DNA of 21,396 bases from Candidatus Methylomirabilota bacterium (lineage in GTDB: Bacteria; Methylomirabilota; Methylomirabilia; Methylomirabilales; 2-02-FULL-66-22): assembly GCA_016208645.1 (NCBI GenBank), contig JACQXP010000031.1, positions 1 through 21,396 of the forward strand. Reading direction: 5' to 3'. The first letter of the stretch is position 1; every line of letters starts with the position of its first letter. Made by a program: the position numbers and the translations under genes. The notes under the pieces are model-generated. The model saw only the letters and a program-made list of their open reading frames with translations, made no database searches and had not been told where the DNA came from. Shown here piece by piece: positions 6,170 through 16,486 of the stretch.

Positions 6170-7786
6170 ATGGAAGTGGAAAGCCCGGCAGCGCAGCAGA
6201 CGGTCCTCGTGGTGGACGACGAGCGGTTCGTGCGCGAGTTGTGCGCGGAGATCATCGCCGCCGAGGGCTATCATGTCCTGGCCGCCGAAGACGCCGACGA
6301 GGGCCTGCGCCTGGCCCGGGAGGAGCCCGTGGGGGCCATCCTCCTGGACCTGATGATGCCGCGGATGAGCGGGTTCGACGCCCTCCAAATCTTCTCCAAG
6401 GACTTGCCCGACATCCCCGTGGTCGTCATGACCGCCCATTCGTCCCAGAGCCGGATCATCGACCTGCTCAAGCTGGGGGCCTACGATTTCGTGCCCAAGC
6501 CCTTCGAGCCCGATGATCTCGTCTACTCCGTTCGCCGCGCCCTGGAGCGGCACCGCCTGCTGACGGAGAACAAGCGGCTCGTGCGGGAGCTCCAGGCCCG
6601 GGTGGCGGAGCTGACCGCCGCCCAGGCGCGGACCCAGGAGCTGGCGCGGGCGCTCCAGGACCAGGTCCAGGCCCAGACGCTGGAGCTCAGCCGGGGCCGG
6701 CAGCTCACCGAGAACATCATCTCCCACATGGGCAGCGGCCTCTTGGTCACGGATCGGGACGGGCGGATCTGGATGATCAACCAGCACGGACAGGAAACCC
6801 TGGGGGTGACCGCGGGTGGGGTCGTGGGGCAACGCCTGCTGGAGCTGTTCCCCGATGCCGGGCCCCTCCTGGACGTGCAGGTCGGGTCCGTCCTGCGCGA
6901 GCTGGACTTGAAGTGCCCCGGCGGACAGACCGTCCCCCTGGGGTTCAACAACTCGCTCCTCCTGGATGCCGCCGGCCAGCCCGAGGGAACTATCGTCATC
7001 TTCCGCGACCTGAGCGATCTCCGGGCCATCCGGGCGGAGGTCCGGCGCAAAGACCGCCTGGCCGCCATCGGCGAGGTGGCCGCAGGCGTCGCCCATGAGA
7101 TCCGGAATCCACTCTTCGGGATCAGCTCGGTGGCGCAGATCCTCATGACGGAGGTGAAATTCGATCCGGTGCACCAGGAATTGCTGGCGGCCATGCAATC
7201 CGAGATCAAGCGCCTGAACAGCCTGGTGGAGGATCTGCTGAACTACGGCCGGCCCGCCAATCTCCAGCGCGCCCCCCAGCTTCTGGAGCAGATCTGGGAG
7301 GAGATCCTGGGTCTGGCCAAGGAGGAGCTGGCCGGGGCCAAGGTGCACATCGCCCGCGAGATCGCCGGGGGCGTCCCCCCGGTTTTGGCGGACGGAAACC
7401 AGTTGCGGCAGGTGTTCTTGAATCTCCTCAAGAACGCCATCCAGGCGACACCCCCGGGCGGCCGGATCACCATCCGCGTGCACCGCGTCCGCCGCTCCGC
7501 CCTGCCCGCGCCCGTGCAGCGCAGCCTGACGCTGCTGGCGGGGGATGGGGATCCCTCCCGCGAGTACGTGGCGAGCGCGGTCACCGACACCGGGGTCGGT
7601 ATCCCGGCGGCGGATCTGGATCGGGTCTTCGACCTCTTCTTCACGACGAAATCCACCGGGTCGGGCCTCGGCCTGGCCATCTGCCGGCGCATCGTGGAGG
7701 ATCACGGCGGCGCCATCGGCGTCGAGAGCGCGGAGCAGGCCGGGAGCACCTTCACCATCGCGCTGCCGCTGCAAACCGGGTCGTAG
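6170..7786 (+). CDS. Soluble hybrid sensor histidine kinase (REC-PAS-HisKA-HATPase)
   Basis: The 538-residue protein has no membrane segment, so it should be cytoplasmic. Domains in order are an N-terminal receiver (about 11-125, phospho-acceptor Asp 60 in LLDLMMP, Lys 110), a coiled-coil-like linker rich in Gln/Leu/Ala (about 125-178), a PAS domain (about 180-285), a HisKA dimerisation domain with His 309 in AHEIRNPL, and the ATPase domain with N box NLLKNAIQAT (418-427), DTGVGIP (473-479) and GSGLGLA (497-503). It would relay phosphate to the NtrC-type regulator encoded 33 bases downstream. The N-terminal receiver means it may itself receive phosphate from another kinase, with the PAS domain as the likely signal input; the signal is unknown. 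The kinase core resembles NtrB-like proteins. Confidence 0.92.
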   Translation: MEVESPAAQQTVLVVDDERFVRELCAEIIAAEGYHVLAAEDADEGLRLAREEPVGAILLDLMMPRMSGFDALQIFSKDLPDIPVVVMTAHSSQSRIIDLLKLGAYDFVPKPFEPDDLVYSVRRALERHRLLTENKRLVRELQARVAELTAAQARTQELARALQDQVQAQTLELSRGRQLTENIISHMGSGLLVTDRDGRIWMINQHGQETLGVTAGGVVGQRLLELFPDAGPLLDVQVGSVLRELDLKCPGGQTVPLGFNNSLLLDAAGQPEGTIVIFRDLSDLRAIRAEVRRKDRLAAIGEVAAGVAHEIRNPLFGISSVAQILMTEVKFDPVHQELLAAMQSEIKRLNSLVEDLLNYGRPANLQRAPQLLEQIWEEILGLAKEELAGAKVHIAREIAGGVPPVLADGNQLRQVFLNLLKNAIQATPPGGRITIRVHRVRRSALPAPVQRSLTLLAGDGDPSREYVASAVTDTGVGIPAADLDRVFDLFFTTKSTGSGLGLAICRRIVEDHGGAIGVESAEQAGSTFTIALPLQTGS

Positions 7787-7819
7787 TCCGTTCTGCTGGT
7801 TCGGGTTCCGGCGGGTCCT

Positions 7820-9223
7820 ATGCCACCAACGGTCCTGATCGTCGACGACCAGCCAACCATCCGGAAGGGCCTCCGGCACCTGCTGGAGCGCAAGGGGTAC
7901 CACGCCCTGGAGGCAGACAGCGGCGCCGCCGCGGTCCAGGCGGCCCAGGCGGAGGAGCCGGAGGTGATCCTCCTCGACCTCAAGCTCCCCGACGGGGACG
8001 GGCTGGAGGTCTTGGAGCGGCTCCAGGGCGTCTGCCCCGAGGCCGCGGTGATCCTGCTCACCGGGCACGGCAGCGTGGAGACGGCCGTCACCGCCATCAA
8101 GAAGGGGGCGGAGGATTTCCTCGAGAAGGATCCCAGCAGCCTGGAGGTGACCGAGGTCCGCGTGGAGAAGGCGCTGGAGATGCTGAAGCTCCGGCGCGAG
8201 AATCGCTACTACCGCCACCAGGTGCACGGGCGCGCCCCGGGCCAGATCCCCGGCGCCTCCCCCGTCATCCGCGAGCTGCACGCCATGGTGGACCTGCTGG
8301 CCAAGGCGCCGCAGACCACCGTCCTCGTCCAGGGGGAGAGCGGCTCGGGCAAGGAGCTGGTGGCCCGGGCCATCCACTACCGCAGCGCCCGCGCGGACAA
8401 GCCGTTCCTGGAGATCAACTGCGCGGGCCTCTCCGAGCACCTGCTGGAATCCGAGTTGTTCGGGCACGAGCGGGGCGCCTTCACGGATGCCAAGGCGCTG
8501 AAGCGCGGGCTGCTGGAGATCGCCGACGGCGGGACCCTGTTCCTGGACGAGATCGGGGACATGCCGCTCCCCATCCAGCCCAAGTTCCTGCGGGTTCTGG
8601 AGAACCGGACGTTCCGCCGGGTGGGCGGGACGCGGGACATCTCCGTGGATGTCCGGGTGATCACCGCCAGCAACAAGGACCTGGCGAAGCTGGTGGAGAA
8701 GCAGATCTTCCGGGAGGATCTCTACTACCGGTTGAAGGTGATGCCCGTGGCGGTGCCGCCGCTCCGGGAGCGGGGGAACGACATCCTGGTCCTGGCGGAC
8801 CTGTTCGTCCAGGAGCTCAACGCCACGCTGAAGAAGCGCCTTCGCGGCTTCAGCCCGGAGGCGCAGCAGGTCCTGCTCAGCTACGCATGGCCGGGGAATG
8901 TCCGGGAACTCCGAAACGTGACCGAACGGGGGATGATCCTGTGCCAGGGGGAAACGATCCCGGTCGCCTGCCTCCCGGCGGAATTGCAGCAGTTGGCAGG
9001 CGCCCTCCCAGCTTCTCCCGCTCCCCTGGCTGACAAGGGGCCTGCCAGGGCACCGGACGCCGGCTGGTCCCTGGGGGCTCTCGGAACTCTGGAGGAGATG
9101 GAGCAACGCTACATTCGAGAGGTTCTGGCATCGGTGTCCGGAAACCGCAGCCAGGCGGCCAGGCTCCTCGGCATTTCCCGATCCACCCTCCAGGATAAGA
9201 TCCGAAGATACGGCCTTTCGTAG
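7820..9223 (+). CDS. NtrC-family sigma-54-dependent response regulator
   Basis: The 467-residue protein has the full three-domain layout: receiver (about 4-118, Asp 53 in LLDLKLP, Lys 103), AAA+ domain (about 145-375) and a C-terminal Fis-type helix-turn-helix (about 427-465, GNRSQAARLLGISRSTLQDK). Walker A is GESGSGKE (172-179) and Walker B is LFLDE (240-244). The sigma-54 contact loop reads GAFTDA (219-224) instead of the usual GAFTGA; this variant also occurs in other family members. A YAWPGNVREL motif (355-364) closes the AAA+ domain. It follows the kinase by 33 bases, so the two are very likely a cognate pair in one operon. A linker rich in Ala/Pro separates AAA+ from the DNA-binding domain. 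A sigma-54 promoter lies immediately downstream. Confidence 0.94.
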   Translation: MPPTVLIVDDQPTIRKGLRHLLERKGYHALEADSGAAAVQAAQAEEPEVILLDLKLPDGDGLEVLERLQGVCPEAAVILLTGHGSVETAVTAIKKGAEDFLEKDPSSLEVTEVRVEKALEMLKLRRENRYYRHQVHGRAPGQIPGASPVIRELHAMVDLLAKAPQTTVLVQGESGSGKELVARAIHYRSARADKPFLEINCAGLSEHLLESELFGHERGAFTDAKALKRGLLEIADGGTLFLDEIGDMPLPIQPKFLRVLENRTFRRVGGTRDISVDVRVITASNKDLAKLVEKQIFREDLYYRLKVMPVAVPPLRERGNDILVLADLFVQELNATLKKRLRGFSPEAQQVLLSYAWPGNVRELRNVTERGMILCQGETIPVACLPAELQQLAGALPASPAPLADKGPARAPDAGWSLGALGTLEEMEQRYIREVLASVSGNRSQAARLLGISRSTLQDKIRRYGLS

Positions 9224-9231
9224 CCCTCCAC

Positions 9232-9248
9232 TTGGTACAGCGCTTGCT
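9232..9248 (+). promoter_or_regulatory. Sigma-54 (-24/-12) promoter
   Basis: The sequence TTGGTACAGCGCTTGCT has GG at 9234-9235 and GC at 9246-9247 with exactly ten bases between them, matching TGGCAC-N5-TTGCW at nearly all conserved positions. It begins nine bases after the stop codon of the NtrC-type activator and points at the receiver gene at 9322, with an expected start near 9259. The activator encoded next door is the obvious candidate regulator; its binding site would be expected upstream, inside the activator gene. Confidence 0.7.
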
Positions 9249-9321
9249 TCTCCCTGCTCCGGAGCGCCCGGAATCCGATTCCCGGTCGGTCCGGGTGTCG
9301 GGACCCGTGGCAGAAAGCGGT

Positions 9322-9711
9322 ATGCCGGTGTCAAGACGCATTCTGCTCGTAGATGACGAACCCACCATTCTTTTGGGCCTCACGCACGTCCTGCGGCGTG
9401 CCGGGGCCCACGTGACCCCCTGTCTGGGCCGGGATGAGGCCGAAGAGGCCATCCGGACCGGCGTCTTCGACCTGGCCCTCCTGGACGTCCGTCTTTCGGG
9501 CAGCGAGGGTCGGGCTGGTCTGGACCTTCTGGCCCTGCTCAAGGAGCGTTCCCCGCGCACCCACGTCATTGTCATGACCGCGTACGGCTCCGAAGAGATT
9601 CGGCGGGAGGCGATGGCGCGCGGGGCTGCCCACTACTGCGACAAGCCGCTCAACCTGGAGGTCCTGCTGGGGTTGGTGCGAGACCTTCCCCAGCTCTCCT
9701 CCTGCCAGTAA
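9322..9711 (+). CDS. Stand-alone receiver-domain response regulator
   Basis: The 129-residue protein is a single CheY-like receiver with the acidic pair at DDE (11-13), phospho-acceptor Asp 55 in LALLDVRLSG, Thr 86 in VMTAYG and Lys 108 in CDKPL. It has no output domain, so it may act as a phosphate sink, a relay intermediate, or by protein binding. ATG 9322 is chosen because the conserved receiver fold begins at once (SRRILLVDDE); the frame extends upstream without conservation, and a GTG at 9307 is possible. It sits 98 bases after the NtrC-type gene behind a sigma-54 promoter, which suggests it is a target of that system. One possible partner is the receiver-bearing kinase upstream. The gene is convergent with clpB. 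Confidence 0.85.
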   Translation: MPVSRRILLVDDEPTILLGLTHVLRRAGAHVTPCLGRDEAEEAIRTGVFDLALLDVRLSGSEGRAGLDLLALLKERSPRTHVIVMTAYGSEEIRREAMARGAAHYCDKPLNLEVLLGLVRDLPQLSSCQ

Positions 9712-9750
9712 CCCCGATCCTTCGGGCGGACAGAATTTCGGATTGGTAAA

Positions 9751-9778
9751 ATTCGAAATTCGACATTCGAAATTCGAA
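9751..9778. repeat. Heptamer tandem repeat (ATTCGAM)x4 in the convergent gap before clpB
   Basis: Four contiguous 7-base units are present, identical except for one final base (A, C, A, A). Each unit contains or nearly contains the palindrome TTCGAA, so the array can pair with itself on either strand. The gap 9712-9818 lies between two converging genes; a short stem (CCCGA 9713-9717 with TCGGG 9722-9726) precedes the array but lacks a T tract. No other feature was seen in the gap. Confidence 0.65.
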
Positions 9779-9818
9779 ATGTCCCGCTAGCGCCCCTCCC
9801 CGTGGCCCCTCGGCTCCC

Positions 9819-12428
<2,610 letters not shown>

Positions 12429-12435
12429 TTGAATA

Positions 12436-12441
12436 CCCTCC
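12436..12441 (-). promoter_or_regulatory. Ribosome binding site that fixes the clpB GTG start
   Basis: GGAGGG on the minus strand lies seven bases before GTG 12428. It falls inside the extension that would be coding if ATG 12455 were used, which argues for the GTG. Confidence 0.7.
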
Positions 12442-12475
12442 GGGCCGTACGCCATAAATCAGTCACGCACAACGC

Positions 12476-12504
12476 AATATAAAACTTGAGCTACCTTCTG
12501 CCAA
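12476..12504 (-). promoter_or_regulatory. Candidate housekeeping promoter of clpB
   Basis: On the minus strand TTGGCA (12499-12504) and TATATT (12476-12481) are separated by exactly 17 bases, a strong sigma-70-type match. Transcription would start near 12469 and leave a leader of about 41 bases. I saw no clear sigma-32 box. Confidence 0.58.
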
Positions 12505-12524
12505 GTACAACTTTGAATATAACA

Positions 12525-12533
12525 TGGTATGAT
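12525..12533 (+). promoter_or_regulatory. Extended -10 box predicting a leaderless mRNA for the gene at 12543
   Basis: TGGTATGAT ends nine bases before ATG 12543. The spacing and the GCCCGCC run before ATG match the kinase gene at 6170. No good -35 box and no ribosome binding site are visible. It lies just upstream of the divergent clpB promoter. Confidence 0.45.
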
Positions 12534-12542
12534 GCGCCCGCC

Positions 12543-14390
12543 ATGACCATCCCGCTCACCATCCTCCCGGCGAATCGCGAACTCCAGGTGGCGCCTGGGA
12601 CCTCCATCCTCCAGGCCGCGCATGCCGCCGGCATTGACATCACTGCGACCTGCGGCGGCCGGGGGCGCTGCACCTCCTGCCGGGTGAAGTTCGTCCGGGG
12701 CACGGTTCCCCCACCCACGATCATGGACGAGCTCCAACTGGGCAGCGACCTCGTCCGGGAGGGGTATCGCCTGTCCTGCCAGTGCCGGGTCACGGAGCCC
12801 ATCGCCGTGCAGGTGGCCCCCCCATTGGATGAGCAGGCCTTCCAGATCCTGGGCGCGGACCGCCGGGTCCAGGACGTGGGACGCGTGGTCATTGACGCGG
12901 GCATCACGAAACAGCTCGTCAAAGTCGCCCTCCCCCGCGAGGAGCACCACCAGACCTCCGACCTGGAAGAGCTTCTGGCGGCCATCGGCCGCGGCCCTTG
13001 GGACGTCTCTCCCGAGTTGCTCAAGCAGCTTCCCGCCACCCTCCGGGAGGCCCAGGGGGAGGTCACCGTGACCACCTTCGGCCGGTCCGTCCTCGCGGCC
13101 GAGGCGGGAGACACGGGCCCCATGAAATTCGGCCTCGCCGTGGACATCGGAACCACCAGCGTGGACACCGCGCTGATCGAACTGGAGTCCGGCGAGCGGC
13201 TCGCATCCGTCTCCAGCCTCAACCCCCAGGCCGTCTTCGGCGGCGACCTGATGTCGCGCATCGCCTTCGCCCAGTTCAATCCCGCCAACCTCAAGAAGCT
13301 GCAGGGGCGGATCATCGGACTGCTGAATCAGCACATCACCGAGATCGTGCGGGAATCGGGGGTCCTTTCCAAGTGGATCTACAAGGTGGTCGTGGTGGGC
13401 AACACCTGCATGCACCACATCCTGCTGGGCATTGATCCCTCCCACGTGGGATTGGCGCCGTACGCGCCTGTCCTGCGGCATCCGCTGGTGCTGCCGGCCC
13501 GCGAGCTGCACCTGAAGGTGCATCCCGAGGCGCGCGTGTGCCTGCTGCCCATCGTGGCGGGATTCGTGGGGGCGGACGCCGTGGGGGTCGCGCTGGCGAC
13601 CCGGATCTACGAGAGTCCCGAGATCCGGATCGCCGTGGACATCGGGACCAACGGCGAGGTCGTGCTCGGGTCGCGGGAGCGCCTCTGGGCCTGCTCCGCC
13701 CCGGCGGGTCCCGCCCTGGAGGGCGCCCAGATCAGGCACGGGATGCGCGCGGCTCTCGGCGCAATTGACCGCGTCCGGATCGAGGACGATATTCAGGTCC
13801 ACACCATCGGCGAGGCGGCGCCCCTCGGCATCTGCGGCTCCGGCATCATTGACGCCCTGGCGGGCATGCTGGACGCCGGCATCCTTGACGCCACCGGGCT
13901 GATTCAGGTGGAGGACCGGGATCGCCTGCCCCCCCGGCTGAGGCCGCGCGTCGTCCTGCAGGGCGAGGAGCGCCGCTTCATCCTGATCCGCCAGGGCGAG
14001 GCCGGGGCGCCGGCCGACATCACGCTCACCCAGCAGGACATTCGCCAGGTGCAGCTCGCCAAGGGGGCCATCGCCTCGGGGGTCGCGATGCTCCAGCACA
14101 TCGCGGGCGTGCCGGATGGACAGGTGGCGGAACTCCTGCTGGCGGGTGGCTTCGGAAACTACCTCTCCATCCGGAGCGCGCTCCGCATCGGCCTGATCCC
14201 CCCGTTGCCGGCCGAAAGAATCCGCTACGTCGGGAACGCGGCTTCCCTGGGCGCGCAGCTCTGCCTGGTCTCGGAAACCGAGCGGCACCGGGCCGAGGGC
14301 ATCGCGCGCGGCATCGAGCACGTCTCCCTGGCGACCCACCCCGACTTCCAGGAAATCTTCGTGGAGTGCATGAACTTCCCGCGGGGATGA
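12543..14390 (+). CDS. [2Fe-2S] ferredoxin / ASKHA-domain (DUF4445) protein, corrinoid-enzyme reductive activator type
   Basis: The 615-residue protein begins with a plant-type ferredoxin domain with cluster ligands Cys 37, 43, 46 and 79 (CGGRGRCTSC, then RLSCQC). A middle linker domain follows, then an actin-like ATPase (ASKHA) region from about residue 195 with phosphate-binding motifs GLAVDIGTTSVDTA and RIAVDIGTNGEV and a CGSGIIDALAGML adenosine motif. This architecture matches RACE/RamA proteins, which use ATP to drive low-potential reduction of inactive Co(II) corrinoids in methyltransferase systems (family knowledge). No corrinoid protein or methyltransferase is encoded in the window, so its partner must be elsewhere. 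The start is ATG 12543; the frame extends upstream to 12486 but that leader is not conserved. Its 3' end is convergent with the aldolase gene, 17 bases away. Confidence 0.88.
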   Translation: MTIPLTILPANRELQVAPGTSILQAAHAAGIDITATCGGRGRCTSCRVKFVRGTVPPPTIMDELQLGSDLVREGYRLSCQCRVTEPIAVQVAPPLDEQAFQILGADRRVQDVGRVVIDAGITKQLVKVALPREEHHQTSDLEELLAAIGRGPWDVSPELLKQLPATLREAQGEVTVTTFGRSVLAAEAGDTGPMKFGLAVDIGTTSVDTALIELESGERLASVSSLNPQAVFGGDLMSRIAFAQFNPANLKKLQGRIIGLLNQHITEIVRESGVLSKWIYKVVVVGNTCMHHILLGIDPSHVGLAPYAPVLRHPLVLPARELHLKVHPEARVCLLPIVAGFVGADAVGVALATRIYESPEIRIAVDIGTNGEVVLGSRERLWACSAPAGPALEGAQIRHGMRAALGAIDRVRIEDDIQVHTIGEAAPLGICGSGIIDALAGMLDAGILDATGLIQVEDRDRLPPRLRPRVVLQGEERRFILIRQGEAGAPADITLTQQDIRQVQLAKGAIASGVAMLQHIAGVPDGQVAELLLAGGFGNYLSIRSALRIGLIPPLPAERIRYVGNAASLGAQLCLVSETERHRAEGIARGIEHVSLATHPDFQEIFVECMNFPRG

Positions 14391-14407
14391 CGATCCGCGC
14401 GGGCGCT

Positions 14408-15432
14408 TCAGACAGGCGCTGTGTTGCCGGTTCCAGGAGCGGGAGAGGTCGCGCTGACCAGCCGGTGCCGCGCCAGGATGGCCGTGATGGCCCGGCGCTG
14501 ATCCTCGGTGGCGGGATGGAGTGGCGCGGCCGGGACCCCGTTTCCGATGCCGACGGCGGCGCAGGCGGCCTTGAGCGCGGGCAGCCAGTGGCCGTGTGCG
14601 TGCAGGCTGGCCAGGTCCTCGACCTCGACCTGAAGGCGCGCGCAGGTCCCAGCATCGCCGCGCGGTCCTCGACCTCGACCTGAAGGCGCGCGCAGGTCCC
14701 AGCATCGCCGCGCGCCGCGGCCTGGTGCAGGGCCACGAACAGGGCGGGCGCGACGTTGGCCGATCCCGGCACCAGCCCATCCCCCCCCTGGAGCAGGCTC
14801 GCCGCCGAGAGGTGCTCGTATCCCTGCAGCACGCGGAAGCCTGGCACCCCCTGCTTCACCGCCAGGAACTTCAGGAAATTCTCGAAATCGCTCGCGGAGT
14901 CCTTGATTCCCACGACGCGCTCGTCTCGGGCAAGGCGGGCGACGGTCGGAGGCGCGAGCGTGTGGTGCGTGCACTGCGGGATGTTGTAGAGCAGGACCGG
15001 GAGATGCACGCTGCTCAAGACCGCCTCGACGTGCCGCTGCTGCGTGACGCCGTCAACGGTGAAATAGTACGGCGACCCCACGACCAGCGCGTCGGCGCCA
15101 TCGTCCGCCGCCTGTCGGGCGGCTTCGATAGCGGGCCCTGTCGCGGGCAGCATGACACCGACCAGCACCGGCGCCCGGCCGGCCGCCACGCGGATCGTCG
15201 CCCGGACGACCGCCCTGCGCTGAGCGCCGGTCAGCCACGCGCCCTCGCCACAGCCGCCCAGGACGAACAGACCGCTGCATCCGCCTCCCAGCACGTGCTC
15301 CACCAGCAGGCCAATAGCCGCCGCGTCCGGGTCCCCCGACGAAGAGAGCGGCGAAATCAGGGGTGGGATCACGCCCCGAAGCGCCGTTTCCCACGACCAC
15401 GACTGATCAGGCCTGCGATCGTTTGCTGACAT
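14408..15432 (-). pseudogene. DapA-family (dihydrodipicolinate synthase / N-acetylneuraminate lyase) aldolase, frameshifted by a 50-base duplication
   Basis: The first 256 residues form a normal class I aldolase barrel: Schiff-base Lys 177 in VVGIKDSAS, the catalytic Tyr 149 in LLYNIPQ, and LGGCGEGAWLT in the place of the usual GTTGE..LT loop. After CARLQVEVED the frame changes to unrelated Arg/Pro-rich sequence. The other frame repeats CARLQVEVED and then continues sensibly to a TGA at 14408. Removing one copy of the 50-base repeat restores a 324-residue protein of ordinary length. The start at 15432 has AAGGAGG nine to ten bases upstream, overlapping the end of the preceding ATPase gene by position. 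As last gene of the ABC importer operon it may process the imported compound; the substrate is unknown. The lesion could be a real mutation or an assembly artefact. Confidence 0.82.
14614..14713. repeat. Exact tandem duplication of 50 bases inside the aldolase gene
   Basis: Positions 14614-14663 and 14664-14713 are identical, and the match continues one base further. Fifty is not a multiple of three, so the duplication shifts the reading frame of the DapA-family gene. The unit itself contains a short internal repeat (GACCTCGACCT). Confidence 0.95.
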
Positions 15433-15452
15433 CAGCCCGCGCCTCCTTCGGA

Positions 15453-16484
<1,032 letters not shown>

Positions 16485-16486
16485 GG

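Noticed and set aside
6080..9334. 1084-codon open frame on the minus strand across the kinase and NtrC-type genes
   Set aside because: It is antisense to two well-supported genes and its translation is Pro/Gln/His/Leu-rich with no domain. Long antisense frames are expected at this G+C content.
12429..12542. HrcA CIRCE operator or sigma-32 promoter upstream of clpB
   Set aside because: No TTAGCACTC-N9-GAGTGCTAA and no CTTGAAA with a matching CCCCAT box were found.
14026..14407. Extension of the aldolase frame into the antisense of the neighbouring gene
   Set aside because: This is out-of-frame reading after the 50-base duplication; the true C-terminus is in the other frame and ends at 14408.
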